Positions 15,651 to 22,684 of a DNA stretch of 33,753 bases are shown piece after piece. Made by a program: the position numbers and the translations under genes. The DNA comes from a virus, in IMG/VR virus record IMGVR_UViG_3300031578_000198, positions 1 to 33,753 of that record; one strand, given 5' to 3'. The notes beneath the pieces are model-generated. The model did not search any database. It was not told where the DNA came from and saw nothing but the letters and a program-made list of their open reading frames with translations. The first letter of the stretch is position 1, and each line of letters starts with the position of its first letter.

Positions 15651-15899
15651 CTATTGCTCCTCTCCCGGCGCGGGGGCCGGTGTGTCTAGGTATTCACCCG
15701 AAATGCTCTGAAATCCTGGAACTCGATAGTCTTGATATTCAGTTCCCCATGCCTTCTTGCCGATAAATCGAATCGCTTCAACAACTTCGCATCCAACCTT
15801 AGGAGATGGTATGGAATGATATCCGCATCCAGACCCGACAAGATCCCTAATGGATGCTTCCGCAAGAATTTCAAATGCCTTGCGATATGTCATCTTCAT
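15651..15899 (-). CDS. Small hypothetical protein with PAPAPG tail
   Basis: Encodes 82 residues, with AAGGAG before ATG 15899 (ATG 15893 is also possible). The body (TYRKAFEILAEASIRDLVG ... IGKKAWGTEYQDYRVPGFQ) is followed by the repeat-encoded tail DTPAPAPGEEQ. The tail is nearly identical to that of the next upstream gene, although the bodies are unrelated. Confidence 0.65.
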   Translation of the reverse strand: MKMTYRKAFEILAEASIRDLVGSGCGYHSIPSPKVGCEVVEAIRFIGKKAWGTEYQDYRVPGFQSISGEYLDTPAPAPGEEQ

Positions 15900-15906
15900 A
15901 TTGCTT

Positions 15907-16125
15907 CTATCTCCTTCCCGGCGCGGGGGCCGGTGTGTCTACAATGTCATACGTAGCGGCAAAGATATCTGCCTTAATCGGCCAGGTGTCTCCTGTGTTC
16001 GGATCGCGCACAATATAGTTACCTGCGTCAACAAAGATCGGACCGTGCGCCGTAATAACTATACGATAATGCTCAAGCGGCCCTTCAACCTCTACCAATA
16101 TTGGTTTCTTTCGCGCGTGGATCAT
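15907..16125 (-). CDS. PGDYG-like small phage protein with PAPAPG tail
   Basis: Encodes 72 residues from ATG 16125, which overlaps the upstream stop as ATGA. ARKKPILVEVEGPLE ... GDTWPIKADIFAATYDIV resembles the short phage family with an RKKPVxIEA start and a PxxxDIFxATYE end (PGDYG-like). Function is unknown in that family. The last ten residues (DTPAPAPGRR) come from a family A repeat. Confidence 0.65.
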   Translation of the reverse strand: MIHARKKPILVEVEGPLEHYRIVITAHGPIFVDAGNYIVRDPNTGDTWPIKADIFAATYDIVDTPAPAPGRR

Positions 16126-17192
16126 GGTTTGAATCTCCACCAATATCGACTTCCGTCAGATCGCCGATACTGGATTACGACAAACTCTATTTCATCCGTA
16201 GGGACTTCCCATCCCTTCGGTTTCGGCGTTGGTACCGGCATCTTTGTCGGCATCGGCGTGCCCGTGGACGTCCGCATGATTGTCAGCGTCGGCGTAGGTG
16301 TCGGATTCCTTGTTGGAGTCGGCGACGGACTTGCAGTCACTGTCGGTGATCTCGTCGCCGACTCCGTAGGCGTAGTGCTAACTGGCAACATCCCAATATA
16401 ATCCGTCGAGTACACCACGTCGTCAATCCACACGTAGTGCGGTGCTCCGGGGATCGGCGTCCCCTCTATCCCGTTCGAGTAGTTTCCGAAAATCCAGTGA
16501 TAGTATGGTTTTTTGTCGATGTTCCCACGGATATTCAAGTCTCGCCGAGTGAACATCATCTTATCGTTGAGCCAGAATTCCAGTTGCCCGTCCTTCTCGC
16601 CGGGCGTATTCAGTCGGATATGACACTCAAAACATAACCACTGGTCCGCCCAAGAATTCAGGTCATCCGTGCATTTCCAAAATAGATCAGCGTAAGTGTC
16701 AGAAGTCGTTCCACGGATATTAAACATCATACCCGTGTCGTTAATTCCATCGAGGCAGGACCAGCCCACGTTGACAGAATAGGCTTCCGTCGCGCTCCAG
16801 TAACCCATCCGCATAATCTTGCAGGACCAGTACCGCATACCCGCAGCGTAAAAGATGTAATATCTCACATAGTACTCATCCCTGCCTGGATCGACGTTGA
16901 ACTGTGGTTGATCTTCGATGAAGTTATACTCGCCTCGCATGGCGTAGCCGGTTCCGCCGTGACCGTGAGCCGGATCGAGGATAACATCCTTGTAATTCGA
17001 TCCCTGTGCGAAAGTGCCGCTGTCGAAGTTGTCCGAGAAGAAGACCTCGGCATCGCATCGTCGAGTCAGTAGCAGAAGGCCAAGAACCATCCCAAATACC
17101 ACATAGAACAGACGCTTTGCCCATACAGTCATCGGCCAATCTGTGTCTTGAATCCAGATAAGTTTACCTATCGCTCGCAGTATCCGTTGCAT
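16122..17192 (-). CDS. Exported ConA-like (jelly-roll) domain protein with Pro/Thr stalk
   Basis: Encodes 356 residues. A positively charged N-terminus and hydrophobic segment (residues ~28-43, FYVVFGMVLGLLLL) form a signal peptide or anchor. Residues ~50-272 look like a concanavalin A-like sandwich of the polysaccharide-lyase/lectin type (FFSDNFDSGTF; EYYVRYYIFYA; GQLEFWLNDKMMF; VWIDDVVYSTDYIG). A low-complexity TPTP/SPTP linker (~275-326) and a short C-terminal domain follow. AGGAGG precedes ATG 17192. It probably binds or cleaves a surface polysaccharide outside the cytoplasm. The location in the early operon is odd for a tailspike and suggests a host-surface modifier. Confidence 0.65.
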   Translation of the reverse strand: MQRILRAIGKLIWIQDTDWPMTVWAKRLFYVVFGMVLGLLLLTRRCDAEVFFSDNFDSGTFAQGSNYKDVILDPAHGHGGTGYAMRGEYNFIEDQPQFNVDPGRDEYYVRYYIFYAAGMRYWSCKIMRMGYWSATEAYSVNVGWSCLDGINDTGMMFNIRGTTSDTYADLFWKCTDDLNSWADQWLCFECHIRLNTPGEKDGQLEFWLNDKMMFTRRDLNIRGNIDKKPYYHWIFGNYSNGIEGTPIPGAPHYVWIDDVVYSTDYIGMLPVSTTPTESATRSPTVTASPSPTPTRNPTPTPTLTIMRTSTGTPMPTKMPVPTPKPKGWEVPTDEIEFVVIQYRRSDGSRYWWRFKP

Positions 17193-17209
17193 CCGATTCC
17201 TCCTTTTTT

Positions 17210-17410
17210 TTAGTCATCGTAGTCTTCCTGCGACTCCTCGATATCCGTGATCAACTCGCCGATTTCCTCGATCAAGTTTAGAACAAGTGGGATATTCCAA
17301 ACGCGACGGCAATAGAATTGGGATTCGAGATTCCTCAACCTGCGTGTGCATTTCCACAGATCGATACCAATCTGGTTACGCAGTCTCTTTTCCTGCTTAC
17401 TCTGTTTCAT
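17210..17410 (-). CDS. Small helical hypothetical protein
   Basis: Encodes 66 residues from ATG 17410 (AGGAGG upstream). It has a basic N-terminal half (KQSKQEKRLRNQIG) and an acidic, helical C-terminal half (LVLNLIEEIGELITDIEESQ). Possible coiled-coil or DNA-mimic character. No family is recognised. Confidence 0.6.
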   Translation of the reverse strand: MKQSKQEKRLRNQIGIDLWKCTRRLRNLESQFYCRRVWNIPLVLNLIEEIGELITDIEESQEDYDD

Positions 17411-17426
17411 CGACCTTCCTCCTTTT

Positions 17427-17609
17427 CTATCCGGTGGGCAATACTGCGACTGTCTCCAGAGCCGCCATGAAACCCGCCCGAGCCGCCTCAACTAAACTTT
17501 CCGGCGTCTGCGTTACGTACCACCATGCGCCGAATTCGTCCTCGATATCTTCTGGTGTCCAGTCGCAGAGAGGTTTGTCGTGTCGTTCTTCCGGATCAAC
17601 GTTAATCAT
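17427..17609 (-). CDS. Small acidic hypothetical protein
   Basis: Encodes 60 residues from ATG 17609, with GAGGAGG upstream. It is acidic with aromatic residues (CDWTPEDIEDEFGAWWYVTQ) and a helical end. Its start overlaps the end of the coiled-coil gene by 8 bases. No family is recognised. Confidence 0.6.
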   Translation of the reverse strand: MINVDPEERHDKPLCDWTPEDIEDEFGAWWYVTQTPESLVEAARAGFMAALETVAVLPTG

Positions 17610-18261
17610 CGGATTCCTCCTCTGTCTCCGGCGTATACGGGTGGATCTGCGCCCATGCTTCACATTTTGACAAGTTAAAGAGGCCCATCCGTGTCCGAAT
17701 CGCGCCGCCACCAATAGAAATAGCATGCGAAATCCCCCACGGTGCTTGTATTAATATCTCTGTATTTACAAATGCTATACATTCAGACATATTGTTGTTC
17801 CACGGTCCCGCCGCGCACCTGGTGAGTCGAGTCTGGAGTTCGGCAACCTTGGCCCGTAGGATCTCGGCATCGGTCTTGTAGCTAGCCCGCGAAATCCCAA
17901 GATCATTGAGCGTCCTGACTGCAATGGACGCATCCTCCCGTAGATCGGCATTCTCCTCCTCGAAGCGCCTGATCTCAGCCTCTGCCTTCTTCGCCCGCTT
18001 TGCCAGGGTCACTATACACTCGTATCGGCTTCTTATAACGTCCTTGGCATAAGCGACGCATCGTTCGGGATCGCCAACGTATTCCGATCCGCCCGGCGTC
18101 AGACTTTGGAATAGCAAGTCCTGCTTGGCGACCTCCGCCTTGAGCGCGCTCAGTTCTTCATGGACCGATTCCATGTCTCGATCCTCTAGAAGATCCTCAA
18201 CAAGAATCGTTCCATCATCACGAAGAGCTCTAAGTAGTGCATCAAGTTTCGGTGTTTCCAT
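17602..18261 (-). CDS. Coiled-coil protein with CAAGPW module and acidic tail
   Basis: Encodes 219 residues. Residues ~25-150 are heptad-rich coiled coil (ESVHEELSALKAEVAKQ; LAKRAKKAEAEIRRFEEENA; EILRAKVAELQTRLT). Next comes RCAAGPW, a ~50-residue domain and an acidic end (ETEEESDD). The adjacent 102-residue protein has the same order of parts, and the two share a 19-base identical DNA stretch over CAAGPW. The start overlaps the upstream stop as TGATG. Function unknown. Confidence 0.7.
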   Translation of the reverse strand: METPKLDALLRALRDDGTILVEDLLEDRDMESVHEELSALKAEVAKQDLLFQSLTPGGSEYVGDPERCVAYAKDVIRSRYECIVTLAKRAKKAEAEIRRFEEENADLREDASIAVRTLNDLGISRASYKTDAEILRAKVAELQTRLTRCAAGPWNNNMSECIAFVNTEILIQAPWGISHAISIGGGAIRTRMGLFNLSKCEAWAQIHPYTPETEEESDD

Positions 18262-18569
18262 CAGTCTTCCTCCTCTTCCTCCGGCATGGGTCGCTTGGTC
18301 TCGGCGAAGAACTGCGTCCCAGGGCGTCGAATATCTATTCCGGGATTTGCAGCTATACTATCAATAAACTCCCGCCAATCCCATATCAGTATTTGTCGCC
18401 TATCAAATACTGTGAGTTCCGCAATCGGTTGCCACGGTCCCGCCGCGCACTCGGGGAGTTGCTTCCGGAGTTTGGCATTCTCGGTCTTGAGCGTTTCGAT
18501 TGTGCTGCACAGTTTGGCGTTTTCAGACCTTAAAGCCATCCATGCATCAAAGTAATCTAAGCTCATCAT
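18261..18569 (-). CDS. Short coiled-coil protein with CAAGPW module (paralogue)
   Basis: Encodes 102 residues. A short coiled coil (SENAKLCSTIETLKTENAKL) is followed by ECAAGPW, then WQPIAELTVFDRRQILIWDW, which recalls DUF551-type W-x-P-I...LIW proteins common in phages, and the acidic end PEEEEED. GGAGG lies 6 bases before ATG 18569. It is a paralogue in layout of the adjacent 219-residue protein. Confidence 0.7.
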   Translation of the reverse strand: MMSLDYFDAWMALRSENAKLCSTIETLKTENAKLRKQLPECAAGPWQPIAELTVFDRRQILIWDWREFIDSIAANPGIDIRRPGTQFFAETKRPMPEEEEED

Positions 18570-18579
18570 CTCTTACCTC

Positions 18580-18660
18580 CTATATCACCGTGGCCGCCAG
18601 GCTCACGAGTATCCCGACTATCGCCGCGTCACCGATCTCCCGTTTTACTTGTTCATCCAT
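18580..18660 (-). CDS. 26-residue membrane microprotein
   Basis: ATG 18660 is preceded by GGAGGAG and overlaps the upstream stop as TAATG. The peptide has a charged start (MDEQVKREIGD) and a short hydrophobic helix (AAIVGILVSLAATVI) running to the stop. A small membrane-active or regulatory peptide is likely. Strong RBS and coupling support expression. Confidence 0.6.
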   Translation of the reverse strand: MDEQVKREIGDAAIVGILVSLAATVI

Positions 18661-19070
18661 TAGTTCTCCTCCCAGTCTCCGAGTCGTCGTTGCCGAATCT
18701 TCTTGCAGATCCAACATTGCTCTTCCCCCACAAGTGACGGGTCATATTCAAGCGTCAAGTGAGGATGGAATTGCCAGGCGTGACCCAACACCTTGCAGAT
18801 TTCCCCGGACTCAGCAAGATGCCGGAGAATCGCTTCGTCGTCGTTGTCCGCACATATCGGCGAGTAGAGTATTCCAGCATCTGTAAACCATGTTGCGTCT
18901 ATCGGCGTTGGTGTCGGGGTCGGCGTGTCCCACTCGATCCTCCCGTCCACGTAGACATCCGGGTCCGCCCTGGTTATGTGCATTGAGTGCTTGATCCCCC
19001 TAGCGTAGGCACCCAGGAAAAAGCAGCCAAGCCCTACAACGAACAATACTGCTATCTGTTCACGTTTCAT
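18660..19070 (-). CDS. Membrane-anchored protein with C-terminal zinc-like motif
   Basis: Encodes 136 residues. Residues ~6-23 (IAVLFVVGLGCFFLGAYA) form a signal anchor, followed by a TPTPTPTP stretch at ~50-57. The C-terminal part has ICKVLGHAWQFHPH, then CWICKKI, giving C...H...C-x2-C ligands as in small phage zinc proteins. GGGAGG precedes ATG 19070. The topology would place the zinc-like domain outside the cytoplasm if the N-terminus is a Sec anchor. Confidence 0.65.
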   Translation of the reverse strand: MKREQIAVLFVVGLGCFFLGAYARGIKHSMHITRADPDVYVDGRIEWDTPTPTPTPIDATWFTDAGILYSPICADNDDEAILRHLAESGEICKVLGHAWQFHPHLTLEYDPSLVGEEQCWICKKIRQRRLGDWEEN

Positions 19071-19263
19071 CTCTTGCCTCCCTTGATATATGTTTCGTCA
19101 ACAGAAATTTGCCGGGGAACAGCGGGCATCGGTGGCCCCTGACCAATATCCCATCTCGATCTCTGCACCTACCAATGACGACGCCCGTAACCTTGCGGAG
19201 TTTCCCGCCAAGTCGGTGAGTGGCCTCGATGTAATCGCCGATCTGTATGTTGTCTGCGTTCAT
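19060..19263 (-). CDS. Small basic beta protein
   Basis: Encodes 67 residues from ATG 19263, 1 base after the initiator gene stop; a GTG 15 bases upstream is a less likely start. IQIGDYIEATHRLGGKLRKV, then TGVVIGRCRDRDGILVRG, looks like a small KOW/SH3-like beta barrel. Basic residues suggest nucleic-acid binding. It is translationally linked to the replication initiator. Confidence 0.6.
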   Translation of the reverse strand: MNADNIQIGDYIEATHRLGGKLRKVTGVVIGRCRDRDGILVRGHRCPLFPGKFLLTKHISREARDET

Positions 19264-19264
19264 C

Positions 19265-20137
19265 TTATTCGTTGCCACGGCCCTTCAGCGTAAAGTTCTT
19301 ACCTTCGATTGAATCGACTGAGTAGGGGTCTGCATCCTCATCCTCCGGCGGTGTCACCGTGTTCGGGCCGGTTAGCCATTTCGTGATATCTTTTCCCCAG
19401 CCGCCGACACTCTTGTTGATCGGGTATTCCGCCGCGAGGTAGTTCCGGGCGGAGGCGTAAACCTGCTCCGGGGTATGTCCGTTCCCGGATAGGAATATAG
19501 CGACGCCGTTGTAGCCGTTGTGATACGCATCGTCCATCGCCGGCTGACCGCTGACCTCCTCGAAAATCTCGATCACTCTTTCAAGAGGATCTTGCTCTGG
19601 TTTTGTCACGGTTTTTTCTTTTGGGGGAATAAAAGGGGGTAAGGTCTTGTCTTGTCTTGTCTTGTCTTGTGGGGGGGTGACAACAGCGTCACCGGTAACG
19701 TCACCGACTACGTTAATGTCACGTGATTCGTCACGTAACGTTTCATGTGATACCTTCCGTTCTCGATATCGTCGCTGACGTTCTAAGTCACTATGTTTAC
19801 GGAGGTTATAAAGCCGGTACTTTTCAGAGTACCGCTCCCAGTTGCGAATGATTATCTGTCCGTCTTTTTCTTCCAAGAACCCCGGCTTTCCTTCAGATCC
19901 GCACTCAATAAGTGCGCGAATCCACTTGGAAACCTGAGACTTTTTGACCTGAAACACATCAGAAAGTAGATCATTTCCGAAGGATTTTAGGTCGGAATCT
20001 TCCGGGGAATGCTCCTGCATGTAGAGCCACAGATTGACCAAAACACCCTTGACCTCGTTGGGAGAAACGCGCAAAAGGCGCGCCGCCCGATAGACCTTAG
20101 GGTGCCTTGCGAAACTTCCGTGAACCTCGATCCACAT
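19265..20137 (-). CDS. Phage replication initiator-like protein
   Basis: Encodes 290 residues. The N-terminal ~105 residues resemble the winged-helix domain of phage replisome organisers (MWIEVHGSFARHPKVYRAAR, VKGVLVNLWLYMQEHS, VKKSQVSKWIRALIECGSEG). A flexible, basic linker (~115-195) and a DnaD-like helical domain (~196-260) follow. The linker is encoded by DNA with iteron-like and pentamer repeats, as in lambda O-type genes that carry the origin inside the coding sequence. It lies between SSB/Sak4 genes upstream and a small basic protein downstream. It should bind the origin and recruit host helicase loader or primase functions. Confidence 0.7.
   Translation of the reverse strand: MWIEVHGSFARHPKVYRAARLLRVSPNEVKGVLVNLWLYMQEHSPEDSDLKSFGNDLLSDVFQVKKSQVSKWIRALIECGSEGKPGFLEEKDGQIIIRNWERYSEKYRLYNLRKHSDLERQRRYRERKVSHETLRDESRDINVVGDVTGDAVVTPPQDKTRQDKTLPPFIPPKEKTVTKPEQDPLERVIEIFEEVSGQPAMDDAYHNGYNGVAIFLSGNGHTPEQVYASARNYLAAEYPINKSVGGWGKDITKWLTGPNTVTPPEDEDADPYSVDSIEGKNFTLKGRGNE
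19644..19668. repeat. Five perfect GTCTT pentamers
   Basis: Five tandem copies of GTCTT lie within the initiator gene linker, encoding QDKTRQDKT on the minus strand. The same pentamer recurs in a longer, degenerate array 530 bases away. Confidence 0.9.
19688..19734. repeat. Iteron-like GTCAC sites inside the initiator gene (candidate origin)
   Basis: GTCAC occurs at 19688, 19700, 19718 and 19730, spaced 12, 18 and 12 bases. Two of the sites merge into palindromes, including TCACGTGA (19719-19726); AACGTT lies at 19737-19742. They lie in the linker-coding region between the two domains of the replication initiator, where lambda-type origins lie. Binding by the initiator is inferred. Confidence 0.5.
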
Positions 20138-20195
20138 GCCCTACTCCTTATCGTTTTTCTCTTTGCTCATTTCGTTTCCGCCGATGTGTTAGCTC

Positions 20196-20245
20196 GTCTT
20201 GTCTTGTCCTGTCCCGTCCTGTCCTGTCGCGTCGTGTCGTGTCTT
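20196..20245. repeat. Ten GTCNY pentamers between initiator and SSB genes
   Basis: Ten contiguous pentamers (GTCTT, GTCTT, GTCCT, GTCCC, GTCCT, GTCCT, GTCGC, GTCGT, GTCGT, GTCTT) fill half of the 109-base gap between the SSB-like and initiator genes. It is the same unit as the array at 19644. One strand is purine-rich, so it could form unusual structure or act as an origin element. Confidence 0.85.
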
Positions 20246-20246
20246 C

Positions 20247-20729
20247 TTAAAATGGCAGGTCATCCCCGTCATCAGGCGGCGGAACCGACCTGTCCGCTTG
20301 TGCTTGTTCCCCCGTCGGGTTCGCCGGTGTCGTCTTGAGAATGTAATCCTTGATAATCGGCTTATCATCCCTGTGATATCCGTTGGGCCTCTCGATGGAA
20401 ATCTCCGCCCGAACGGTCTTGTCCAACCATCGGTCGGAATCATATTCGATCTCGCCTTCGTACGGTTGTCCGAGACAATGGAGAAAGTGTTTTGATCGTC
20501 CGGCTATTCGTTCGGCAGGGCTGCCTGGATCAGGGAAGATGATGTTGTCCCAGACCCATGCACCGGCGTCTTTCCCGGCCATGACAGTCATGCCGATTGA
20601 AACCATGGGATCTCCGTTTTTCGTAGTTTTGTCGATGGTCTTGCAGATCATCAGGTCGTGAATCCCAGGCTCGGGGATCTTGAACTTGGCTTGCGTTTCG
20701 CCTTCTGGCATTGTGATCCGTCCTCTCAT
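20247..20729 (-). CDS. Single-stranded DNA-binding-like protein
   Basis: Encodes 160 residues. Mixed beta pattern typical of phage SSB-like/DUF669 proteins (HDLMICKTIDKTTKNGDPMV, SIGMTVMAGKDAGAWVWDNI, KTVRAEISIERPNGY), a disordered Pro/Gln linker and the acidic tip DDGDDLPF. A DDxxF-type tip is the docking signal by which SSB proteins recruit partners. GGAGG precedes ATG 20729, which overlaps the upstream Sak4-like stop as ATGA; SSB-recombinase pairing is common in phages. It should protect ssDNA during replication and annealing. Confidence 0.78.
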   Translation of the reverse strand: MRGRITMPEGETQAKFKIPEPGIHDLMICKTIDKTTKNGDPMVSIGMTVMAGKDAGAWVWDNIIFPDPGSPAERIAGRSKHFLHCLGQPYEGEIEYDSDRWLDKTVRAEISIERPNGYHRDDKPIIKDYILKTTPANPTGEQAQADRSVPPPDDGDDLPF

Positions 20730-21628
20730 TGTGTGCCTCCATTTCCGAGCGTCTTGAGCTGTTTGTTGAGATATTCAATACACCCATTGATTTGCGCCCC
20801 GGTCATTTCCGACCAGTCTTCCACGTCGGCCTTGTTGAACCATTTTTCTCGCATGGCGTCATCGAATTTCACAACCTCAAGGAGTTTGGCAATGGCCGCT
20901 ATCTGCTCAGGGGACGCCATCGCAATCGGTTTCGCCGGGCGTTCGATGATGTCGGCCCCATAATACGTCTTGAAGTTTTCATAGGTCCAGATAAACTCAT
21001 CAGGGAACTTCGGGCCGGTCAACGGTTCGGATCTTTCCTTGACCTTTATTGCTATGGTATCCGTGCCGCGTCGCTCTACGCGAAACACCAGATCGAAGAT
21101 ATAATCGTCCCCCTTCATGCTGTCGAAAGTCACGCCCATCTTCGTCATGCCAGTGCCATACATATCCTTCTGGTGAGCCGTGACAATGACGTTCATATCG
21201 AGGCCGGTCCAGAGCCGTCGGGCGCCCTTGAAGTCACTCTTTACCTTGCCCCAAAAGCGCGGACCGAAATCCTGAAGGTCACGTTCTTTGTTCGATTTGG
21301 CGTATTCGATGAAACGGCGAGTCCATTTTTCCTGAACGTCTTCATAAACCGGCGTAATGGGATCGAGTATCAACGTCCGAAATTCATGCTTTTCCGTAGT
21401 GAGTGTTAAAAGTTCCTGGCGGATCTCGTCGATGCTGGATGTTTGCAGTATTACGGATCCGGCTTTATTGATTGATTCTGAGTATTCATTGCTCCCTCTC
21501 TCCGTATCGATGATGTAGGAATGAGGGAACTGGATAGCCCTAGTGGTTTTCCCAGCGTTGGTTGGGCCATAGACAAACATCTTGAGTCGGCGTTCTTTCG
21601 GTTCTGGTTTCTTCCCTCTCAGCGTCAT
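20726..21628 (-). CDS. Sak4-like RecA-fold ATPase (AAA_24 type)
   Basis: Encodes 300 residues. Walker A GPTNAGKTT lies at 21-29, Walker B-like FRTLILD at 83-89, and MNVIVTAHQKDMYG resembles the sensor/L2 region of the AAA_24 (Sak4) phage family. It has a C-terminal helical domain (ASPEQIAAIAKLLEVVKFDD) as in recombination-associated nucleotide-binding proteins. Sak4 proteins promote single-strand annealing or exchange with the phage SSB, encoded next to it here. AGGAGG precedes ATG 21628. It is coupled at both ends by ATGA overlaps. Confidence 0.82.
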   Translation of the reverse strand: MTLRGKKPEPKERRLKMFVYGPTNAGKTTRAIQFPHSYIIDTERGSNEYSESINKAGSVILQTSSIDEIRQELLTLTTEKHEFRTLILDPITPVYEDVQEKWTRRFIEYAKSNKERDLQDFGPRFWGKVKSDFKGARRLWTGLDMNVIVTAHQKDMYGTGMTKMGVTFDSMKGDDYIFDLVFRVERRGTDTIAIKVKERSEPLTGPKFPDEFIWTYENFKTYYGADIIERPAKPIAMASPEQIAAIAKLLEVVKFDDAMREKWFNKADVEDWSEMTGAQINGCIEYLNKQLKTLGNGGTQ

Positions 21629-22011
21629 AATTCTCCTCCTTCCCCTTCCGTGTGTGCGTTGAGTTTGTCTTCCAGGTCCTTGACCCGCCCGGCGAGTTGA
21701 TCGATTTCCATTCTGTTTGCCTTGCCGTCATCGTCGATCCGCTTGAATACAACGCTGCATTCGTTAAGGGTGTCCATCAGCATATGCTGGCCCGCGTTGA
21801 TTTGCAGGATCTTGTCCCGGTGCTTTTCGAGTTCCTTCCGGTCTAGTTCATGCAAATGTCGGAAGGCCTCGTGTGCGAGGGTATTTGTCAGACTGTTGTC
21901 GATAAGTCCATGAATCTGCTCCTGGTGGAGCTTCTGAATCTCTCGCATGTCCTTGACTACATCGGCCAGGCTGGTAAGTGCCTCTAACTGCAATGCGCTC
22001 TCTTCGCTCAT
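21625..22011 (-). CDS. Coiled-coil hypothetical protein
   Basis: Encodes 128 residues, nearly all helical with heptads (ALTSLADVVKDMREIQKLHQ; EIDQLAGRVKDLEDKLNAHT). GGAGG precedes ATG 22011. Its stop overlaps the Sak4-like start as ATGA, so it may assist the recombinase; this is inferred from coupling only. Confidence 0.65.
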   Translation of the reverse strand: MSEESALQLEALTSLADVVKDMREIQKLHQEQIHGLIDNSLTNTLAHEAFRHLHELDRKELEKHRDKILQINAGQHMLMDTLNECSVVFKRIDDDGKANRMEIDQLAGRVKDLEDKLNAHTEGEGGEL

Positions 22012-22014
22012 GTC

Positions 22015-22446
22015 TTATTCCTCCGTTCTTTGGGATTTTGCTGCATTGCAAAGTATCGTTTGCAGTTCGTGCGCCGAGTCAGTTGATACGAGATCCGGGC
22101 CGAGTATCTGAAACACAACGAGGTTGTAATGGACGTAATATGGATAACCGTCCCAGACGACACCTATGCCACTATGATGCCGGATATGCTCTGTAGTCTT
22201 GGCGGTGGGCGACATCGTACCGATCAGTTCTTTCAATTCCTCGTTCGTCCACGTCGTTTTTTCCGGCGCGGGCGCGGGTTCGGCGGGATGCTCCAGCGCG
22301 TCGATCCTCCTAAGTAACTTCGTATTGTGTTCGTTCAGCAGAGTGATCGCCCGCTCGCACCGGCCTAAACCAGTAAGTGCCAGTTGTAGATCTGAATTAT
22401 AGAATGGAATATTGAGTTCCGCCCTCTCGATTTCAATTTGCGACAT
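22015..22446 (-). CDS. Hypothetical protein with PAPAP linker
   Basis: Encodes 143 residues from ATG 22446, with GAGGAAGATC upstream. The N-terminal helical part (RCERAITLLNEHNTKLLRR) is joined to the C-terminal part by PAEPAPAPEK, encoded by DNA resembling the family A junction repeat. The C-terminal half has a beta-like core (GIGVVWDGYPYYVHYNLVVF). Function unknown. Confidence 0.65.
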   Translation of the reverse strand: MSQIEIERAELNIPFYNSDLQLALTGLGRCERAITLLNEHNTKLLRRIDALEHPAEPAPAPEKTTWTNEELKELIGTMSPTAKTTEHIRHHSGIGVVWDGYPYYVHYNLVVFQILGPDLVSTDSAHELQTILCNAAKSQRTEE

Positions 22447-22684
22447 GATCTTCCTCGCTTTCTTCCGTACAATATGGGCACTCGATGAGTTGGCCCGTCT
22501 CGTTGCGCGCAAATCGGTCGTCATCCACCCCGCTTGCCCATTGCGTATGACAGGATGTGCAACAGTCAGACTCATGCAGGGAGATTGCACACTCCCCCCG
22601 TTTGTGGGGCTCGTTGTCCCCCGGATCGTCACAACCGGGTGGCAGGCCGGGGTCCTGGAACATGGGCGGGCGCCATGGGTTCAT
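22433..22684 (-). CDS. Small zinc-ribbon-like protein
   Basis: Encodes 83 residues from ATG 22684, which overlaps the upstream stop as ATGA and has GGAG upstream. CCTSCHTQW ... IECPYC gives two CxxC pairs, a zinc-ribbon pattern, after a Pro/Asp-rich N-terminus. The acidic tail is EESEEDH. It may bind nucleic acid or a protein partner; the family is not recognised. Confidence 0.65.
   Translation of the reverse strand: MNPWRPPMFQDPGLPPGCDDPGDNEPHKRGECAISLHESDCCTSCHTQWASGVDDDRFARNETGQLIECPYCTEESEEDHVAN

Larger units (their letters stand above)
14316..15941 (-). repeat. Family A junction repeat: six copies of hairpin plus RBS
   Basis: Six copies lie at gene junctions: 14316-14340, 14539-14564, 14928-14954, 15404-15434, 15657-15687 and 15911-15941. 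The core on the plus strand is CTCCTNTCCCGGCGCGGGGG followed by CCGGTGT. On the minus strand it holds a CCGGC/GCCGG stem directly before an AGGAG ribosome site, and in several copies it also encodes the upstream protein's tail (PAPAPG). A degenerate relative near 22262 encodes PAPAPEK inside a gene. The block looks like a cassette boundary copied along with each small gene. Confidence 0.8.

Noticed and set aside
19644-20245. CRISPR array
   Set aside because: The pentamer repeats are contiguous and very short, without spacers, and no cas genes are present.
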